A stretch of DNA of 64,000 nt, taken from assembly GCF_014697545.1 (NCBI RefSeq), contig NZ_JACJSA010000007.1, forward strand, positions 276,337 through 340,336, given 5' to 3'. The position numbers and the translations under genes are program-made. The DNA comes from Oscillatoria sp. FACHB-1407. Lineage in GTDB: Bacteria; Cyanobacteriota; Cyanobacteriia; Elainellales; Elainellaceae. Positions 16,106 through 25,817 of this stretch are shown one piece after another. Numbering within the stretch: the stretch's first letter is position 1; the number at the start of each line of letters is the position of its first letter. The notes under the pieces are model-generated. The model worked only from the letters and a program-made list of their open reading frames with translations. It did no database searches and was not told where the DNA came from.

Positions 16106-16515
16106 GGCTAAATTAAATTACCTAATGCTTCTTACCACGTTAGAACAGCAAATCAATTCAGACCAATTCAGATCAACAAAAAAGACCTATCTTTAGGAAT
16201 TTCTTTAGGATCAGGGAGCTTTTTTACCTCTATTTAGTGATGATAACTACAACCGGAAAGGAAACGTGTATTTATGTAAACAAGCTGAAACAAATATAAA
16301 TTATCATTTCTAATTTCTTCTTTAAGAAATAAGTGGGACAATCCGAAGATTTTCTAAAAGCTCTGTCAATTCTGAATAGCATCACTAAAGTAGTAAAAAG
16401 TAGCGATTAAATTACCTCGTTCGCTAGCTGAAGTTACGGCTCGGCTTGAGATTAACTTTAGTGTTTTTTAATGTTTGATGCGTAATGAATTTCTATTTGT
16501 TTGGAGGCACGGAGA
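16106..16515. promoter_or_regulatory. Divergent ctaC/ctaA regulatory spacer
   Basis: This 410-bp AT-rich spacer separates the divergent oxidase-subunit and heme-synthesis genes and must hold promoters for both. An inverted repeat TTTCTT/AAGAAA lies at about 16313-16329. I see no small gene and no repeat-family element in it. Confidence 0.55.
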
Positions 16516-17484
16516 ATGACTGATTCTGTGATTCATCAACGTGCCTTAGATGCAGGTGATATTACTCGCTCTTCAGAGGTTTTAAGACCTGTTGATCACA
16601 TTCGAAAGTTGATCTGGAAAATTGCGATCGCCACCCTAATTTTGATGGCAATTGGCAGCGCAACACGGGTCATGAACGCTGGGCTTGCCTGCCCAGACTG
16701 GCCCCTTTGCTATGGCACGTTGTTTCCCAGTCAACAGATGAATTTCCAGGTGTTTTTAGAGTGGATTCATCGTCTGGATGCCGCATTAATCGGACTGATG
16801 GCGATCGCTCTGGTGGGTTTGAGTATCTGGTATCGCCAAGACTTACCGCAATGGACACCCTGGGGAGCAAGTTTTGCCCTGTTCCTAATTGTGTTTCAGG
16901 GGATCTTGGGTGGGTTGACTGTCACCGAAATGCTGCGGTTTGACATCGTGACTGCGCACCTCGGCACTGCCCTCCTGTTTTTTATGACCCTGCTGATCAT
17001 GGGTACTGCACTGATGCCTTATCAAGGGACGGGTACTGCTGGACGGTTACCGTGGATTAGTTTCAGTGCCGCGTTGCTGATTTATTTGCAAAGCCTCACA
17101 GGTGCTCTCGTCGGTTCACAGTGGGCACTGCATCAATGTCTCTCGATCGCCCAACTATGTAGCGTGATGAACAGTCACCTCGTAGGTGTGATGCCCACCA
17201 GTGTCATGGTGATTATCCTGGTGACGCTGGCATGGCGCACCCCTGCGCTGCACCCGGTGCTACGACAACTTGCTAATAGTGCCGCTGGGTTGCTCCTGAT
17301 GCAACTTGTGTTGGGGGTCTCCACATTTCGATTACACCTCCAGGTCGAGTTGTTGACGGTGGCGCACCAGTTTGTGGGAGCCGCTCTTTTAGGCACCCTG
17401 ATCTGTTTCACAATTTTGGGTTGGCGTGATAGCAGCCAGAGTAAAACTGCCTTCCGTCATGCTCTGGAGAGCGTTGAACCCTAA
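16516..17484 (+). CDS. ctaA: Heme A synthase (COX15/CtaA family)
   Basis: A 322-residue eight-span membrane enzyme that oxidises the C8 methyl of heme O to the formyl group of heme A for the aa3 oxidase. Conserved features are GSATRVMNAGLACPDWPLCYG near residues 47-67, EWIHRLDA with a heme-ligating histidine, TAHLGTALLFF, and a second cysteine pair in LHQCLSIAQLC. The C-terminal half repeats the four-helix unit (VAHQFVGAALLGTL). I chose ATG 16516 because GGAGG (16503-16507) stands 8 nt upstream; an in-frame TTG at 16501 has no such site. It is followed by ctaB 120 bp downstream, and both face away from ctaC. Confidence 0.94.
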   Translation: MTDSVIHQRALDAGDITRSSEVLRPVDHIRKLIWKIAIATLILMAIGSATRVMNAGLACPDWPLCYGTLFPSQQMNFQVFLEWIHRLDAALIGLMAIALVGLSIWYRQDLPQWTPWGASFALFLIVFQGILGGLTVTEMLRFDIVTAHLGTALLFFMTLLIMGTALMPYQGTGTAGRLPWISFSAALLIYLQSLTGALVGSQWALHQCLSIAQLCSVMNSHLVGVMPTSVMVIILVTLAWRTPALHPVLRQLANSAAGLLLMQLVLGVSTFRLHLQVELLTVAHQFVGAALLGTLICFTILGWRDSSQSKTAFRHALESVEP

Positions 17485-17604
17485 CGTCTGCTGAAATCTC
17501 ACCTTCACTAGACCCGTTCAGTGTCTTGTTCGCTCAGCTCCTCAAATCTATCTATCGTGCTTTGACCAGCCCTAAAACTCATCACTCGTTAGGAATTTAA
17601 GCTG

Positions 17605-18594
17605 ATGCATGAAACCGCTTTTGCCGGAACAACTCGCCACCATCGCAACTTCTGGCAAGTCATTCAGAGTTACTGGCAACTCACCAAACCCCGCATTATT
17701 GTCTTGTTGTTGATCACGACCGCAGGCAGCATGTGGATTGCTGCAAAGGGAGAAGTTGATCCCCTCTTGCTGATCGTGACTTTGTTGAGTGGTGCGCTGG
17801 CTGCCGCCTCAGCCAACACAATTAACTGTCTCTACGATCGCGACATTGATTATGAGATGGAACGCACTCGCCATCGCCCCTTGCCATCTGGTCGTGTGCA
17901 GCCCCGTGACGCACTCATTTTTGCGATCGCCCTGGCTTTGATTTCCTTTTCGCTACTGACGGTCTTTGCCAACTTGTTGAGTGCGATGTTAGCAATGTCT
18001 GGCATCGTCACTTATGTTCTGGTCTACACCCACTGGCTCAAACGCCACAGCACTCAAAACATTGTGATTGGGGGTGCGGCGGGTGCCATTCCGCCATTAG
18101 TCGGTTGGGCTGCTGTCACTGGCGACTTGGGTTGGGCAGCCTGGGTATTTTTCGCCATTATCTTTTTCTGGACGCCACCCCACTTCTGGGCACTGGCGAT
18201 GATGATTCGAGAAGATTACGCTAAAGTCGGTGTGCCGATGCTCCCGGTGGTCGTGGGCGAGGAACCAACCGCTCGACAAATCTGGATTTATACCCTGTTG
18301 CTAATTCCTGTGACGCTGTTGCTGGTCTATCCCCTGCATACGATGGGTACGGTCTACATGGCGATCGCCCTCCTTCTGGGTGGCATCTTTGTTGCCAAAG
18401 CGTGGGCACTACTCCAGCAACCGACTGATTTGGGTCTGGCGCGATCGCTGTTTAAGTACTCCATCTTTTACATGATGCTGTTGAGTGCAGGAATGGCGAT
18501 TGATAGTCTACCCATCACCCACCAACTCACGGCTGTAGCCGCTGACTATCTCAACACCTGGGTCAGCACGGTTGCCAGCATAATGATGGGATAA
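17605..18594 (+). CDS. ctaB: Protoheme IX farnesyltransferase (heme O synthase)
   Basis: A 329-residue UbiA-superfamily prenyltransferase that adds a farnesyl group to heme B, making heme O, the substrate of CtaA. The first Asp-rich motif is [18 protein letters not shown] (about residues 72-89). The second region follows [27 protein letters not shown], diagnostic of CtaB. It has about nine membrane spans. With ctaA it forms a heme-modification pair next to the oxidase subunits. The gene ends in a repeat-rich spacer convergent with the LRR gene. Confidence 0.95.
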   Translation: MHETAFAGTTRHHRNFWQVIQSYWQLTKPRIIVLLLITTAGSMWIAAKGEVDPLLLIVTLLSGALAAASANTINCLYDRDIDYEMERTRHRPLPSGRVQPRDALIFAIALALISFSLLTVFANLLSAMLAMSGIVTYVLVYTHWLKRHSTQNIVIGGAAGAIPPLVGWAAVTGDLGWAAWVFFAIIFFWTPPHFWALAMMIREDYAKVGVPMLPVVVGEEPTARQIWIYTLLLIPVTLLLVYPLHTMGTVYMAIALLLGGIFVAKAWALLQQPTDLGLARSLFKYSIFYMMLLSAGMAIDSLPITHQLTAVAADYLNTWVSTVASIMMG

Positions 18595-18600
18595 GACGTA

Positions 18601-18773
18601 AGGCAAAAGGCTGAGGGATGAAGGATTAAGTCATCAAAGCGCGATCGCTTTTTTCTCTTCGCGGCTCATTCTCATCCCTTATTCTTTTCTCTTAGCGTTT
18701 ATCCTTCATCCCTTATTCTTTTCTCTTAGCCTTTATCTCTTAGCGTTTATCCTTTATCTCTTAGCCTTTTTTA
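18601..18773. repeat. Heptamer-phased repeat tract in convergent spacer
   Basis: Most of the 180-bp gap between ctaB and the LRR gene is T/C-rich 7-bp units such as TTATCCT, TCATCCC, TTATTCT, TTTCTCT, TAGCGTT and TATCTCT. A 30-bp-class stretch (CTTATTCTTTTCTCTTAGC) occurs twice. A HIP1 site lies at about 18642. Confidence 0.7.
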
Positions 18774-20465
18774 TCACTCCGTTTCCCCAGGTGGCAAAGA
18801 TGGAGGGCTAGCCTGAGGGATTGGTCTGAGGATCGGCACGGGGGGCAGTCGGTAGCTGGGGATAGGGGGTAGCGGCACGATGAAAGTAGGTAGCGGCGGC
18901 AGCCCGCTATCAGTCCCTAGATCCGTTGCCAGTCCACGCCGCTGAATCGAGTTCAGATTGCTCACAGGATTGCCCGCCAAACGCACGTAATAGAGTCGCC
19001 TCAGCGATCGCAACGGGGCTACATCACGAACGCGGTTGTTGCGCAGGTCTAAAAAGCCCAAGTTGGAGAGCGATCGCAAGGTCGTAATGCTTGAGATGCG
19101 GTTGTTGTTCAGGGCAAGTACCTCAAGACGAGTCAGCGATCGCAATGGGTTCAGATCAGCAATTTGGTTCTCACCCAGTTGCAACTCGTTCAGATTGACC
19201 AGAGGCTGCAAATGGCTCACATTGGTGATGCGATTGCGGTTCAAGCTGAGGGTTTGTAACTGAGTCAGCGATCGCAACGGAGTGACATCTGTAATCTGGT
19301 TATGATTGAGCCTCAGTGTTTCCAACTGGGTTAGCGATCGCAATGGGGCAATATCAGTAACTTGATTGTTTGCTAAGCCCAACCCGGTGAGTGCTGTGAG
19401 GGATTCCAAACCGTTGACGCGGGTGATGCGATTCTCACCTAAGTTGAGAAAGGTGAGACTGGTCAGCGATCGCAACGGAGCGGGATCAACAATTTGATTG
19501 TTATTGAGCGAAAGGTTCGTCAATTGGGTCAATGCCCCCAAGGGCGTGACGTCTGTAATCTGGTTGCGTTCTAAGCCCAGTGTGGTGAGTTGCGTTAAGG
19601 ATGCCAGGGGACTGACATCTGTCACCGCATTACCCCGTAACCGGAGATGTTGTAACTGGGTCAGCGTCGCGATGGGAGCCAGGTCAGTGACCTTACAGCC
19701 CTCCAGACTCAACACTTGCAGGTTGGTCAGGGGGGTGAGTGGACTCAAACTCGTAACATCGTTTCCACTCAGGTGGAGTTGTGTTAATGCTGTTAAAGAG
19801 CTTAACGGGGTCAAATCTTGAATTCGGTTGTCTTTGAGGCTCAGAGAAGTCAGTTGAGTTAATTCAGCTAGAGGCGCAATATCAACGATGTTGCTGCTGT
19901 TCAACTCCAAAGTTGTGAGATGGGTTAGCGATCGCAGTGGGCTGAGATCTGCAATGCGATTGTTATCGAGATACAGTGCTCTGAGATTGGTCAGAGGCTC
20001 TAGAGGACGCAGATCAGTAATTTCAGTTTGACCATCCCTAAAGTAAGCCGTCATCGGTCTGCCCGAAGAATTAAAGGGAGTTGGGTAACTCAACAACGGG
20101 AGTGGTGGTAGGAGCGGAGGCAGAAGGGGGACGGCAGAGAATTGTGGAGTTGAGTTTGTGGCTTGTGCCTCTTGTTGTTGGCGTAAATACAGGACATACG
20201 GGTTCAGCCTGAGATCGAGCGTTACCTGTTCAGGAGCCATTAACCGTTCGTTGGCTTCTGTGCAATCCGTTGTGCCAACCGCTCTCAGCAATGCATTCAC
20301 TGTGTCTCTTGCAGCCTGATCAATATTGGCGCGATAAAGACACCATTCTTCAAAGGTTTCAAACGCTTCAGGGGCGACAGGTTGCGCCAAAGTTGGTAAT
20401 TCAGCCGAGAATACAGCCACCAATGACAGACAGGTCGCTCTCAATTGCACATGGATGTGAGGCAT
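18774..20465 (-). CDS. Secreted leucine-rich-repeat protein (internalin-like)
   Basis: A 563-residue protein with a signal-peptide-like N terminus (CLSLVAVFSAELPTLAQP), so probably periplasmic or surface-exposed. A linker leads to sixteen 22-residue leucine-rich repeats of the LxxLTxLxxLxLxxNxIxDxxP type (encoded at about 18948-20003), as in internalins. A proline-rich C-terminal tail (PLPPIPSYRLPPVPILRPIP) may pass through peptidoglycan. Such repeats bind proteins; the ligand is unknown. Seven repeats begin LRSL, and each of these is encoded by a HIP1 octamer, so HIP1 sites recur at exact multiples of 66 bp. The gene is monocistronic and convergent with ctaB. Confidence 0.85.
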   Translation of the reverse strand: MPHIHVQLRATCLSLVAVFSAELPTLAQPVAPEAFETFEEWCLYRANIDQAARDTVNALLRAVGTTDCTEANERLMAPEQVTLDLRLNPYVLYLRQQQEAQATNSTPQFSAVPLLPPLLPPLPLLSYPTPFNSSGRPMTAYFRDGQTEITDLRPLEPLTNLRALYLDNNRIADLSPLRSLTHLTTLELNSSNIVDIAPLAELTQLTSLSLKDNRIQDLTPLSSLTALTQLHLSGNDVTSLSPLTPLTNLQVLSLEGCKVTDLAPIATLTQLQHLRLRGNAVTDVSPLASLTQLTTLGLERNQITDVTPLGALTQLTNLSLNNNQIVDPAPLRSLTSLTFLNLGENRITRVNGLESLTALTGLGLANNQVTDIAPLRSLTQLETLRLNHNQITDVTPLRSLTQLQTLSLNRNRITNVSHLQPLVNLNELQLGENQIADLNPLRSLTRLEVLALNNNRISSITTLRSLSNLGFLDLRNNRVRDVAPLRSLRRLYYVRLAGNPVSNLNSIQRRGLATDLGTDSGLPPLPTFIVPLPPIPSYRLPPVPILRPIPQASPPSLPPGETE

Positions 20466-20539
20466 AGATTTCTATCAGATCAACAGGCATGAAACCCTAG
20501 TTGATAACACCCTGCGATCGCCTCTTTCCTGAAAACCGC

Positions 20540-21247
20540 TTAGCCCTTGATCCTGAGTAATTGGCTGACCTCGTCCCAATTTAAAAAGTCCTGTAACAAA
20601 GCAGAGTATCCTGCCACATTGGGGTGTAGCCCATCAGCACAGAGACGCGATCGCCACCACGACTCGCCTCGTGACAACCACAGATCAAACAAGTCCAGGT
20701 AAGGAATCTCTCGCTCTAAACAGGCTAGTCGAGTTGCCTCTTTGTATTGATGTTGGTCGGCATGATTGTAATAGAGCAAATCTGAGAAAGGCATCTTTGT
20801 CTCATCCACTGGAGTCATGCCAACAAAGATTACTTGACAGAGCCGCTGAGCCTGATCTAATAAATCAGCCAGGTCTGTCTCAAAATCGTCAAACTCAGTA
20901 AAGTTGCGCCCATGCCGTCGCCCTACACGAGCAGAATCATTGACTCCAACCGACAAAATAATCACATCCGGAACCCGGTGTCGCAGTTCTCCGCGATGGC
21001 GGAACTCATCCTCAAGCCGTCGTGCGACATGGCGCACCCCATCTCCGCGCACACCCAGGTTATAGAGCACATGCCCTACACTATCGGCTGCCATCCACTG
21101 GCGGCGCAACCGTTCCACCCAACCCCCTCCCTCCGGGTCGCCAAAACCATAAATCAGACTGTCTCCAAGCGCAACCAGTCGCAGGGGTTGAAGTTGATTG
21201 GGCGCGAGGAGCGATGACTGACTGGATTGACCAACTAAGGTTTGCAT
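20540..21247 (-). CDS. SGNH/GDSL-family hydrolase
   Basis: A 235-residue esterase/lipase-like enzyme. The four SGNH blocks are visible: block I VALGDSLIYG with the nucleophile Ser30, block II YNLGVRGDGV with the Gly, block III SVGVNDSARVG with Asn103, and block V ADGLHPNVAGY with the catalytic Asp and His near residues 206-209. There is no convincing signal peptide, so it is probably cytoplasmic. The substrate could be a carbohydrate ester, a lysophospholipid or a thioester; nothing in the context decides. It lies on the same strand as the LRR gene, which starts 74 bp downstream of its stop. Confidence 0.87.
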   Translation of the reverse strand: MQTLVGQSSQSSLLAPNQLQPLRLVALGDSLIYGFGDPEGGGWVERLRRQWMAADSVGHVLYNLGVRGDGVRHVARRLEDEFRHRGELRHRVPDVIILSVGVNDSARVGRRHGRNFTEFDDFETDLADLLDQAQRLCQVIFVGMTPVDETKMPFSDLLYYNHADQHQYKEATRLACLEREIPYLDLFDLWLSRGESWWRSRLCADGLHPNVAGYSALLQDFLNWDEVSQLLRIKG

Positions 21248-21737
21248 GGAGGAAAGTTGTAAAACGAACTACAAAAAAGATTCACCCTTGAAGGGACTTT
21301 AGCATCCAGTGTAAAACTTTTCAATTCTTCGCATATTGCAAGAAAACTACAGTCCCATATTCGTTTTCTACTATCAAAGGGACAAGAAACCAGGAAATTC
21401 GTTCAAAACTTACAGCTTGTCTCCGACGGCAAGCATCACTGAATAACATGAATTCGAGATCAGGATTTTGGCAGTTGAACCCGCTGCTATAAGAACAAAA
21501 CCAACCTGCGTCAGTTCGTCTAACTTTTGATCTTCAGCCGTCTGCGAAATCAGATTTGGCTCCGGTATCCGCGATCATTCGCCAGAGGCTGAACTGTACG
21601 GGTTTGACATGGCCAAACTCCTCCACTCCCCATCTACTGACACTGCGACAGATCGAATGACGGCTGATACACTAGATAAGAACTTGGGGCAGATTTCTGC
21701 GTCAGGTTTGTTGTCCATCTGTTTTCTGGGATTGCTT
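21248..21737. other. Spacer upstream of rpoZ, with GTACGGGT palindrome at 21596-21623
   Basis: No gene is supported between the SGNH hydrolase and rpoZ starts. The sequence GTACGGGTTTGACATGGCC..CTC at 21596-21623 belongs to the palindrome family (compare 23229-23256). It contains the ATG at 21609 that would begin a 123-residue extended rpoZ frame, which makes that upstream ATG an unlikely true start. Confidence 0.6.
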
Positions 21738-21980
21738 GTGGCTAAAAGTTCCTTACAAAAACGCTCAACTCTCGATGCATCTCAGTTGATGCGACGGGCA
21801 GAAGATTTAATTAATGCCGCTTCCAACCGCTATCGCATCACGGTGCAGGTGGCAAACCGGGCACAACGTCGTCGTTTTGAAGAGTTTGATAGCTTAGACG
21901 ATCCCAAAATGAAGCCAGTGATTCGGGCAATCATCGAGATGTCTGATGAGCTAACTCAGCCTGAAATTATCGGTGAATAA
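21738..21980 (+). CDS. rpoZ: RNA polymerase omega subunit
   Basis: The 80-residue product contains the cyanobacterial omega core: [56 protein letters not shown] and TQPEIIGE. Omega is an accessory subunit that helps assemble core polymerase and, in Synechocystis, favours primary sigma factor recruitment. The frame is open back to ATG 21609, giving 123 residues. The extra 43 residues are unlike known cyanobacterial omega and begin inside a dispersed palindrome, so I prefer the GTG at 21738, giving [17 protein letters not shown]. The ribosome binding site there is weak. Two further genes follow at 17 and 3 bp spacing, suggesting an operon. Confidence 0.9.
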   Translation: MAKSSLQKRSTLDASQLMRRAEDLINAASNRYRITVQVANRAQRRRFEEFDSLDDPKMKPVIRAIIEMSDELTQPEIIGE

Positions 21981-21997
21981 ATGTAGGTTAAGAACCT

Positions 21998-22675
21998 GTG
22001 CGATCGCTGAAAGTATTTTCATCGCTGCCAAAATCCTTAAAATATGCGGCTCTGGTATGGCTCATACCAGGGCTGTTGTTCTTGTCTACGGCATTGCCAC
22101 TGGCGGCTACATTCCCTACCTCTCAAGACCTTGGAAAGCAATCTGCTCAGCAGATGTTAGTCCAAGCTACTCCGGATGGGGCACCCCCCACAACTGAACG
22201 GGTTCGTCCTCTAGATGTGTGGCAGCAAGTGTATGAACGCTTGCCGGACTTGCCACGCGAAGACCAATACATCAGCAGTGAGACGGGACAGATTGCTACG
22301 AGCAGTACGTTGATCAGTCGCTTAATTCGCTATCACACCTTTGTTCGGGGGCGATCGCCCAACTATCGATTCGATTGGAAGCTTACCCTAGCCGATTACC
22401 TGGGTGTAAACGAATTGATCCGTTCTGCGGGCTACCCCGGTTATGACACGCTCACCGTCAATCCGCTCAGTGGCGATCGAGAGGCGATCGGTCAGCTAAC
22501 CCGTGCTCAACGAGATACTTTAGTAAATGTTCTGGTTTCGGTGTTTACAACTGCAAATAACACTGCCTCACCCACTCCAACGACTCCATCTCGTCCCACG
22601 GCTACACCCCGTCCATCGGTCACTCCTCCAGTAATACAACCGCGTCCTGGTGATGCCCAACTCTTGCAACTCTGA
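21998..22675 (+). CDS. Cyanobacterial secreted protein of unknown function
   Basis: A 225-residue protein beginning at GTG 21998; the start codon overlaps a HIP1 site (GTGCGATCGC). A hydrophobic segment at about residues 16-37 (AALVWLIPGLLFLSTALPL) looks like a signal peptide or anchor. The central domain (about 70-180) has VWQQVYERLPDLPREDQYIS, SRLIRYHTFVRGRSPNYRFDWKLTLADYLG and AQRDTLVNVL, a pattern I recall from cyanobacterial unknowns. The C terminus (about 188-220) is a Pro/Thr-rich tail. No enzymatic motif is seen. It lies between rpoZ and the DUF1818 gene. Confidence 0.75.
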   Translation: MRSLKVFSSLPKSLKYAALVWLIPGLLFLSTALPLAATFPTSQDLGKQSAQQMLVQATPDGAPPTTERVRPLDVWQQVYERLPDLPREDQYISSETGQIATSSTLISRLIRYHTFVRGRSPNYRFDWKLTLADYLGVNELIRSAGYPGYDTLTVNPLSGDREAIGQLTRAQRDTLVNVLVSVFTTANNTASPTPTTPSRPTATPRPSVTPPVIQPRPGDAQLLQL

Positions 22676-22678
22676 GTT

Positions 22679-23044
22679 ATGGCACGTCAACTGAAACAGG
22701 GAGCAGGTTGGCAATTGGGTTGGAACCCAGATGCCTCCGATTACAAAGGCTTAGTTGGCACGGATGAATGGGCGATCGAGCTAACCGAAGCCGAACTCGA
22801 TGATTTTTGTCGTCTACTGCAACAATTGGCAGACACGATGGCTCAAATCGCAGCAGAGCTTATGGATGAGGAAAAGATAAGCTGCGAGGTCGAGAGCGAC
22901 CTGTTATGGTTGGAGGCAGAAGGCTTTCCCCATGCCTATGCGCTGCGGTTGATCCTGCATACAGGACGACGCGCCCAAGGCTACTGGTCAGCGATCGCCG
23001 TCCCGGAGCTTATTCAAGCCGCTCAAACCCTCAAGGTTTTCTAA
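22679..23044 (+). CDS. DUF1818 family protein
   Basis: A 121-residue soluble protein of the DUF1818 family, conserved in cyanobacteria and plastid-bearing eukaryotes. It has the typical N-terminal GAGWQLGWNPDASDYKGLVG, then EWAIELTEAELDDFCRLLQQL and the C-terminal WLEAEGFPHAYALRLI and AVPELIQAAQTLKVF. The function is unknown. It starts 3 bp after the preceding stop, so translational coupling is likely. It is the last gene of the rpoZ unit; repeats follow. Confidence 0.85.
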   Translation: MARQLKQGAGWQLGWNPDASDYKGLVGTDEWAIELTEAELDDFCRLLQQLADTMAQIAAELMDEEKISCEVESDLLWLEAEGFPHAYALRLILHTGRRAQGYWSAIAVPELIQAAQTLKVF

Positions 23045-23083
23045 GGATCGTGAATCAAATAATCTGAAAAACGGCAACCCCCT

Positions 23084-23256
23084 GTACGGGCGCGGCATTC
23101 GGCAGAGGGTTCTGAAACAATGGCAAGGACTTTTGACCGAATGTCACGCCCCTACGCCAGGAATTACACCTTCATAAATTCGCGTTCCTTAGGATCGCGA
23201 ATTAAACAATATGAGCAACCTCCTGGCTGTACGGGTTTGGCATTGCCAAACCCCTC
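23084..23256. repeat. Two GTACGGGC/GTACGGGT palindromic elements
   Basis: The first element (23084-23156) has GTACGGGCGCGGCATTCGG paired with CCGAATGTCACGCCCCTAC across a 35-nt loop. The second (23229-23256) is a tighter palindrome around GGTTTGGCATTGCCAAACC. Both sit in the convergent gap after the DUF1818 gene and before the ferredoxin gene. Confidence 0.75.
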
Positions 23257-23317
23257 CACAAAAATTGCATTTTATTTAGTCCACCATCCTAATCACCAAC
23301 GGTGATCAGCAATCAGG

Positions 23318-23614
23318 CTACGGTTTAGTGTTAACACTCACAGGTCCGTTCACCAAGGTTTGACACGCTAGCCGATAAGTGTCAGGCTTCTTTTTGAGTT
23401 TCCGATTCTCAACATCCGTACGAGGCGATAGGTTTTCCATTCCCTCCACAATCTCCACAATGCAAGTGCCGCATTGTCCATAGCCTCCACAACTCATCAT
23501 CTTGCCTACAAAGGTGTAGAGGTCAATACCATTCTCGATCGCCTTAAGCCTTAAATTGGCACCATCCGCCGCAATAACTTCCCGATTTTCTTTAACAAAC
23601 TTAATATTAGCCAT
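23318..23614 (-). CDS. [2Fe-2S] ferredoxin
   Basis: A 98-residue plant-type-like ferredoxin. Cluster ligands are Cys42, Cys48 and Cys51 ([11 protein letters not shown]) and Cys84 (RLACQT). The spacing C-x5-C-x2-C differs from the C-x4-C-x2-C of photosynthetic PetF, so it belongs to an alternative ferredoxin group, possibly with a dedicated partner. I chose ATG 23614, which gives the standard [13 protein letters not shown] opening; a frame reaching 23680 adds 22 unlike residues. GAAGG lies about 12 nt upstream of the chosen start. It is divergent from psbB across a 500-bp spacer. Confidence 0.88.
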   Translation of the reverse strand: MANIKFVKENREVIAADGANLRLKAIENGIDLYTFVGKMMSCGGYGQCGTCIVEIVEGMENLSPRTDVENRKLKKKPDTYRLACQTLVNGPVSVNTKP

Positions 23615-23680
23615 GCCTAGAATACCTTCTCTACGTCTGTGCTCTAATGGCATGAATTGCCAGGAGCACTGGTTACACAC

Positions 23681-24181
23681 GACAAAAACTGCAACATTAA
23701 ATAAATCTTAACAGTCCTCGTCTCTGCCAACTTAACGTCTGACTCAAAACAAACGCACAGTAAAAGCTCATAAAAGTTGGACTGATTCAAGACAATAACC
23801 AGTCCCAGGTCTTATGTTACAAACTCTTAATACTCTCTCATAAACTCAAATGACTTTGAAACAAGTCATTTCTGATCCGTCATTCTGCTTAAAACAGCTT
23901 TATAACAAGACTTCTGTCTATAGCAAGTCAGATCTAACTCTTAGTATTAACTGTTCTAAACCTTGCAACCTACAGGGTTTTTATGGAACACTTCTTTATA
24001 CACTTTCATTTTTACAAACCTATTGTCAAACTGATGCCATTTATACTTTCCTTCCTTAGGAGGAAGCTATGGGCATAGGTTAGGGCTTCTGGTGTCCTAA
24101 ATCTGGTAGGCTTACCTGTATCGGGCACCTTAATAAAAGGCTGAAGGAAGCGTTCAAACACAATTAGGAGGAGCGTAGTCG
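23681..24181. promoter_or_regulatory. psbB upstream region and probable long leader
   Basis: This 500-bp AT-rich region holds the promoters of the divergent ferredoxin gene and psbB. AGGAGG (24170-24175) precedes psbB's ATG at 24182. A second strong site, AGGAGGA (24058-24064), precedes a four-codon frame ATG-GGC-ATA-GGT-TAG at 24069-24083. I see no convincing larger gene; the 69-codon frame at 23850-24059 has atypical composition. Confidence 0.5.
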
Positions 24182-25714
24182 ATGGGACTACCCTGGTATC
24201 GAGTACACACAGTTGTCATCAATGACCCAGGACGGCTGATTGCTGTACACCTAATGCACACCGCCCTGGTTGCAGGCTGGGCTGGCTCAATGGCTTTGTA
24301 TGAGCTGGCTATTTTTGACCCCAGTGATCCTGTCCTGAACCCTATGTGGCGTCAGGGCATGTTCGTATTGCCGTTCATGGCTCGTTTGGGAGTCACTCAG
24401 TCCTGGGGTGGTTGGAGCATCACAGGTGAAACAGCTGTCGATCCTGGCTTCTGGTCATTTGAAGGCGTCGCCGCCGCCCACATTATTCTGTCTGGGTTAC
24501 TGTTTTTAGCGGCTTGCTGGCACTGGGTTTATTGGGACCTAGAGCTATTTAGAGATCCACGTACAGGCGAGCCTGCTTTAGACTTGCCTAAGATGTTTGG
24601 TATTCATCTATTTCTATCCGGTCTACTCTGCTTTGGATTTGGTGCATTCCACCTGACGGGCTTATTTGGTCCCGGCATGTGGGTGTCCGATCCCTACGGT
24701 CTGACGGGTAGCGTCCAACCTGTTGCGCCATCGTGGGGTCCAGAAGGATTCAACCCCTTTAACCCCGGTGGAATTGTGGCTCACCACATCGCCGCAGGAG
24801 TTGTTGGTATTATTGCGGGTCTATTCCATTTGGCAGTTCGTCCTCCAGAGCGTCTGTACAAGGCGTTGCGGATGGGGAACATTGAGACGGTACTCTCTAG
24901 TAGTATTGCGGCTGTCTTCTTTGCGGCGTTTGTTGTTGCTGGAACAATGTGGTACGGCAACGCAGCTACGCCAATCGAATTGTTTGGTCCTACCCGTTAT
25001 CAATGGGATAGCGGTTACTTCCAGCAAGAAATCGATCGTCGAGTTCAGGCTGAACTGGCAGATGGGGCAAGCCTCAGTGAAGCGTGGTCTGCGATCCCTG
25101 AGAAATTGGCTTTCTATGACTACGTGGGCAATAACCCCGCGAAGGGTGGTCTGTTCCGTACAGGTCCAATGGTCAAGGGAGATGGAATCGCTGAGGGTTG
25201 GTTAGGTCATGCTGTCTTCAAAGATAAGGAAGGCCGTGAACTGAATGTTCGCCGCATTCCTAACTTCTTTGAAAACTTCCCCGTTGTTTTGACTGATGCA
25301 GATGGCATTGTCCGGGCTGATATCCCATTCCGTCGTGCGGAGTCGAAATATAGTTTTGAGCAAGCTGGAGTCACGGCGACCTTTTATGGCGGTGCTCTGG
25401 ATGGTCAAACCTTTACTGATCCCGCGGCTGTGAAGCAGTACGCTCGTAAAGCGCAATTGGGTGAGGCATTTGAGTTCGATCGGGAAACTCTCAACTCTGA
25501 CGGTGTGTTCCGCACCAGTCCCAGAGGTTGGTTTACCTTCGGACACGCTTGTTTCGCTTTGTTGTTCTTCTTTGGTCATATCTGGCACGGCTCCCGCACC
25601 ATCTTCCGCGATGTGTTTGCTGGGGTTGATCCTGATCTGTCTGAAGAGCAAGTTGAGTGGGGCTTCTATCAGAAGGTGGGTGATAAGACAACCCGCCGTA
25701 AGGAAGCGGTTTAA
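24182..25714 (+). CDS. psbB: Photosystem II CP47 reaction center protein
   Basis: A 510-residue inner antenna protein of photosystem II that binds about 16 chlorophylls in the thylakoid membrane. It shows the standard N terminus [18 protein letters not shown], six spans with His pairs binding chlorophyll ([60 protein letters not shown]), the large lumenal loop E between spans V and VI (about residues 255-450), and the final [20 protein letters not shown]. It ends RRKEAV, as usual. Translation begins behind AGGAGG. psbT follows 103 bp downstream. Confidence 0.99.
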   Translation: MGLPWYRVHTVVINDPGRLIAVHLMHTALVAGWAGSMALYELAIFDPSDPVLNPMWRQGMFVLPFMARLGVTQSWGGWSITGETAVDPGFWSFEGVAAAHIILSGLLFLAACWHWVYWDLELFRDPRTGEPALDLPKMFGIHLFLSGLLCFGFGAFHLTGLFGPGMWVSDPYGLTGSVQPVAPSWGPEGFNPFNPGGIVAHHIAAGVVGIIAGLFHLAVRPPERLYKALRMGNIETVLSSSIAAVFFAAFVVAGTMWYGNAATPIELFGPTRYQWDSGYFQQEIDRRVQAELADGASLSEAWSAIPEKLAFYDYVGNNPAKGGLFRTGPMVKGDGIAEGWLGHAVFKDKEGRELNVRRIPNFFENFPVVLTDADGIVRADIPFRRAESKYSFEQAGVTATFYGGALDGQTFTDPAAVKQYARKAQLGEAFEFDRETLNSDGVFRTSPRGWFTFGHACFALLFFFGHIWHGSRTIFRDVFAGVDPDLSEEQVEWGFYQKVGDKTTRRKEAV

Positions 25715-25817
25715 CTTAGGCTTAGAAATGGTCTAACGGAAATCTTGTATCTTGTTAGACCATTTCTGTCTTTGTCTGTACACTGGTGTTAGTGGAACTG
25801 TTTAGGGACTTAAAACT

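Noticed and set aside
23850..24059. A 69-codon frame in the psbB leader
   Set aside because: Atypical composition and no ribosome binding site; probably untranslated leader.
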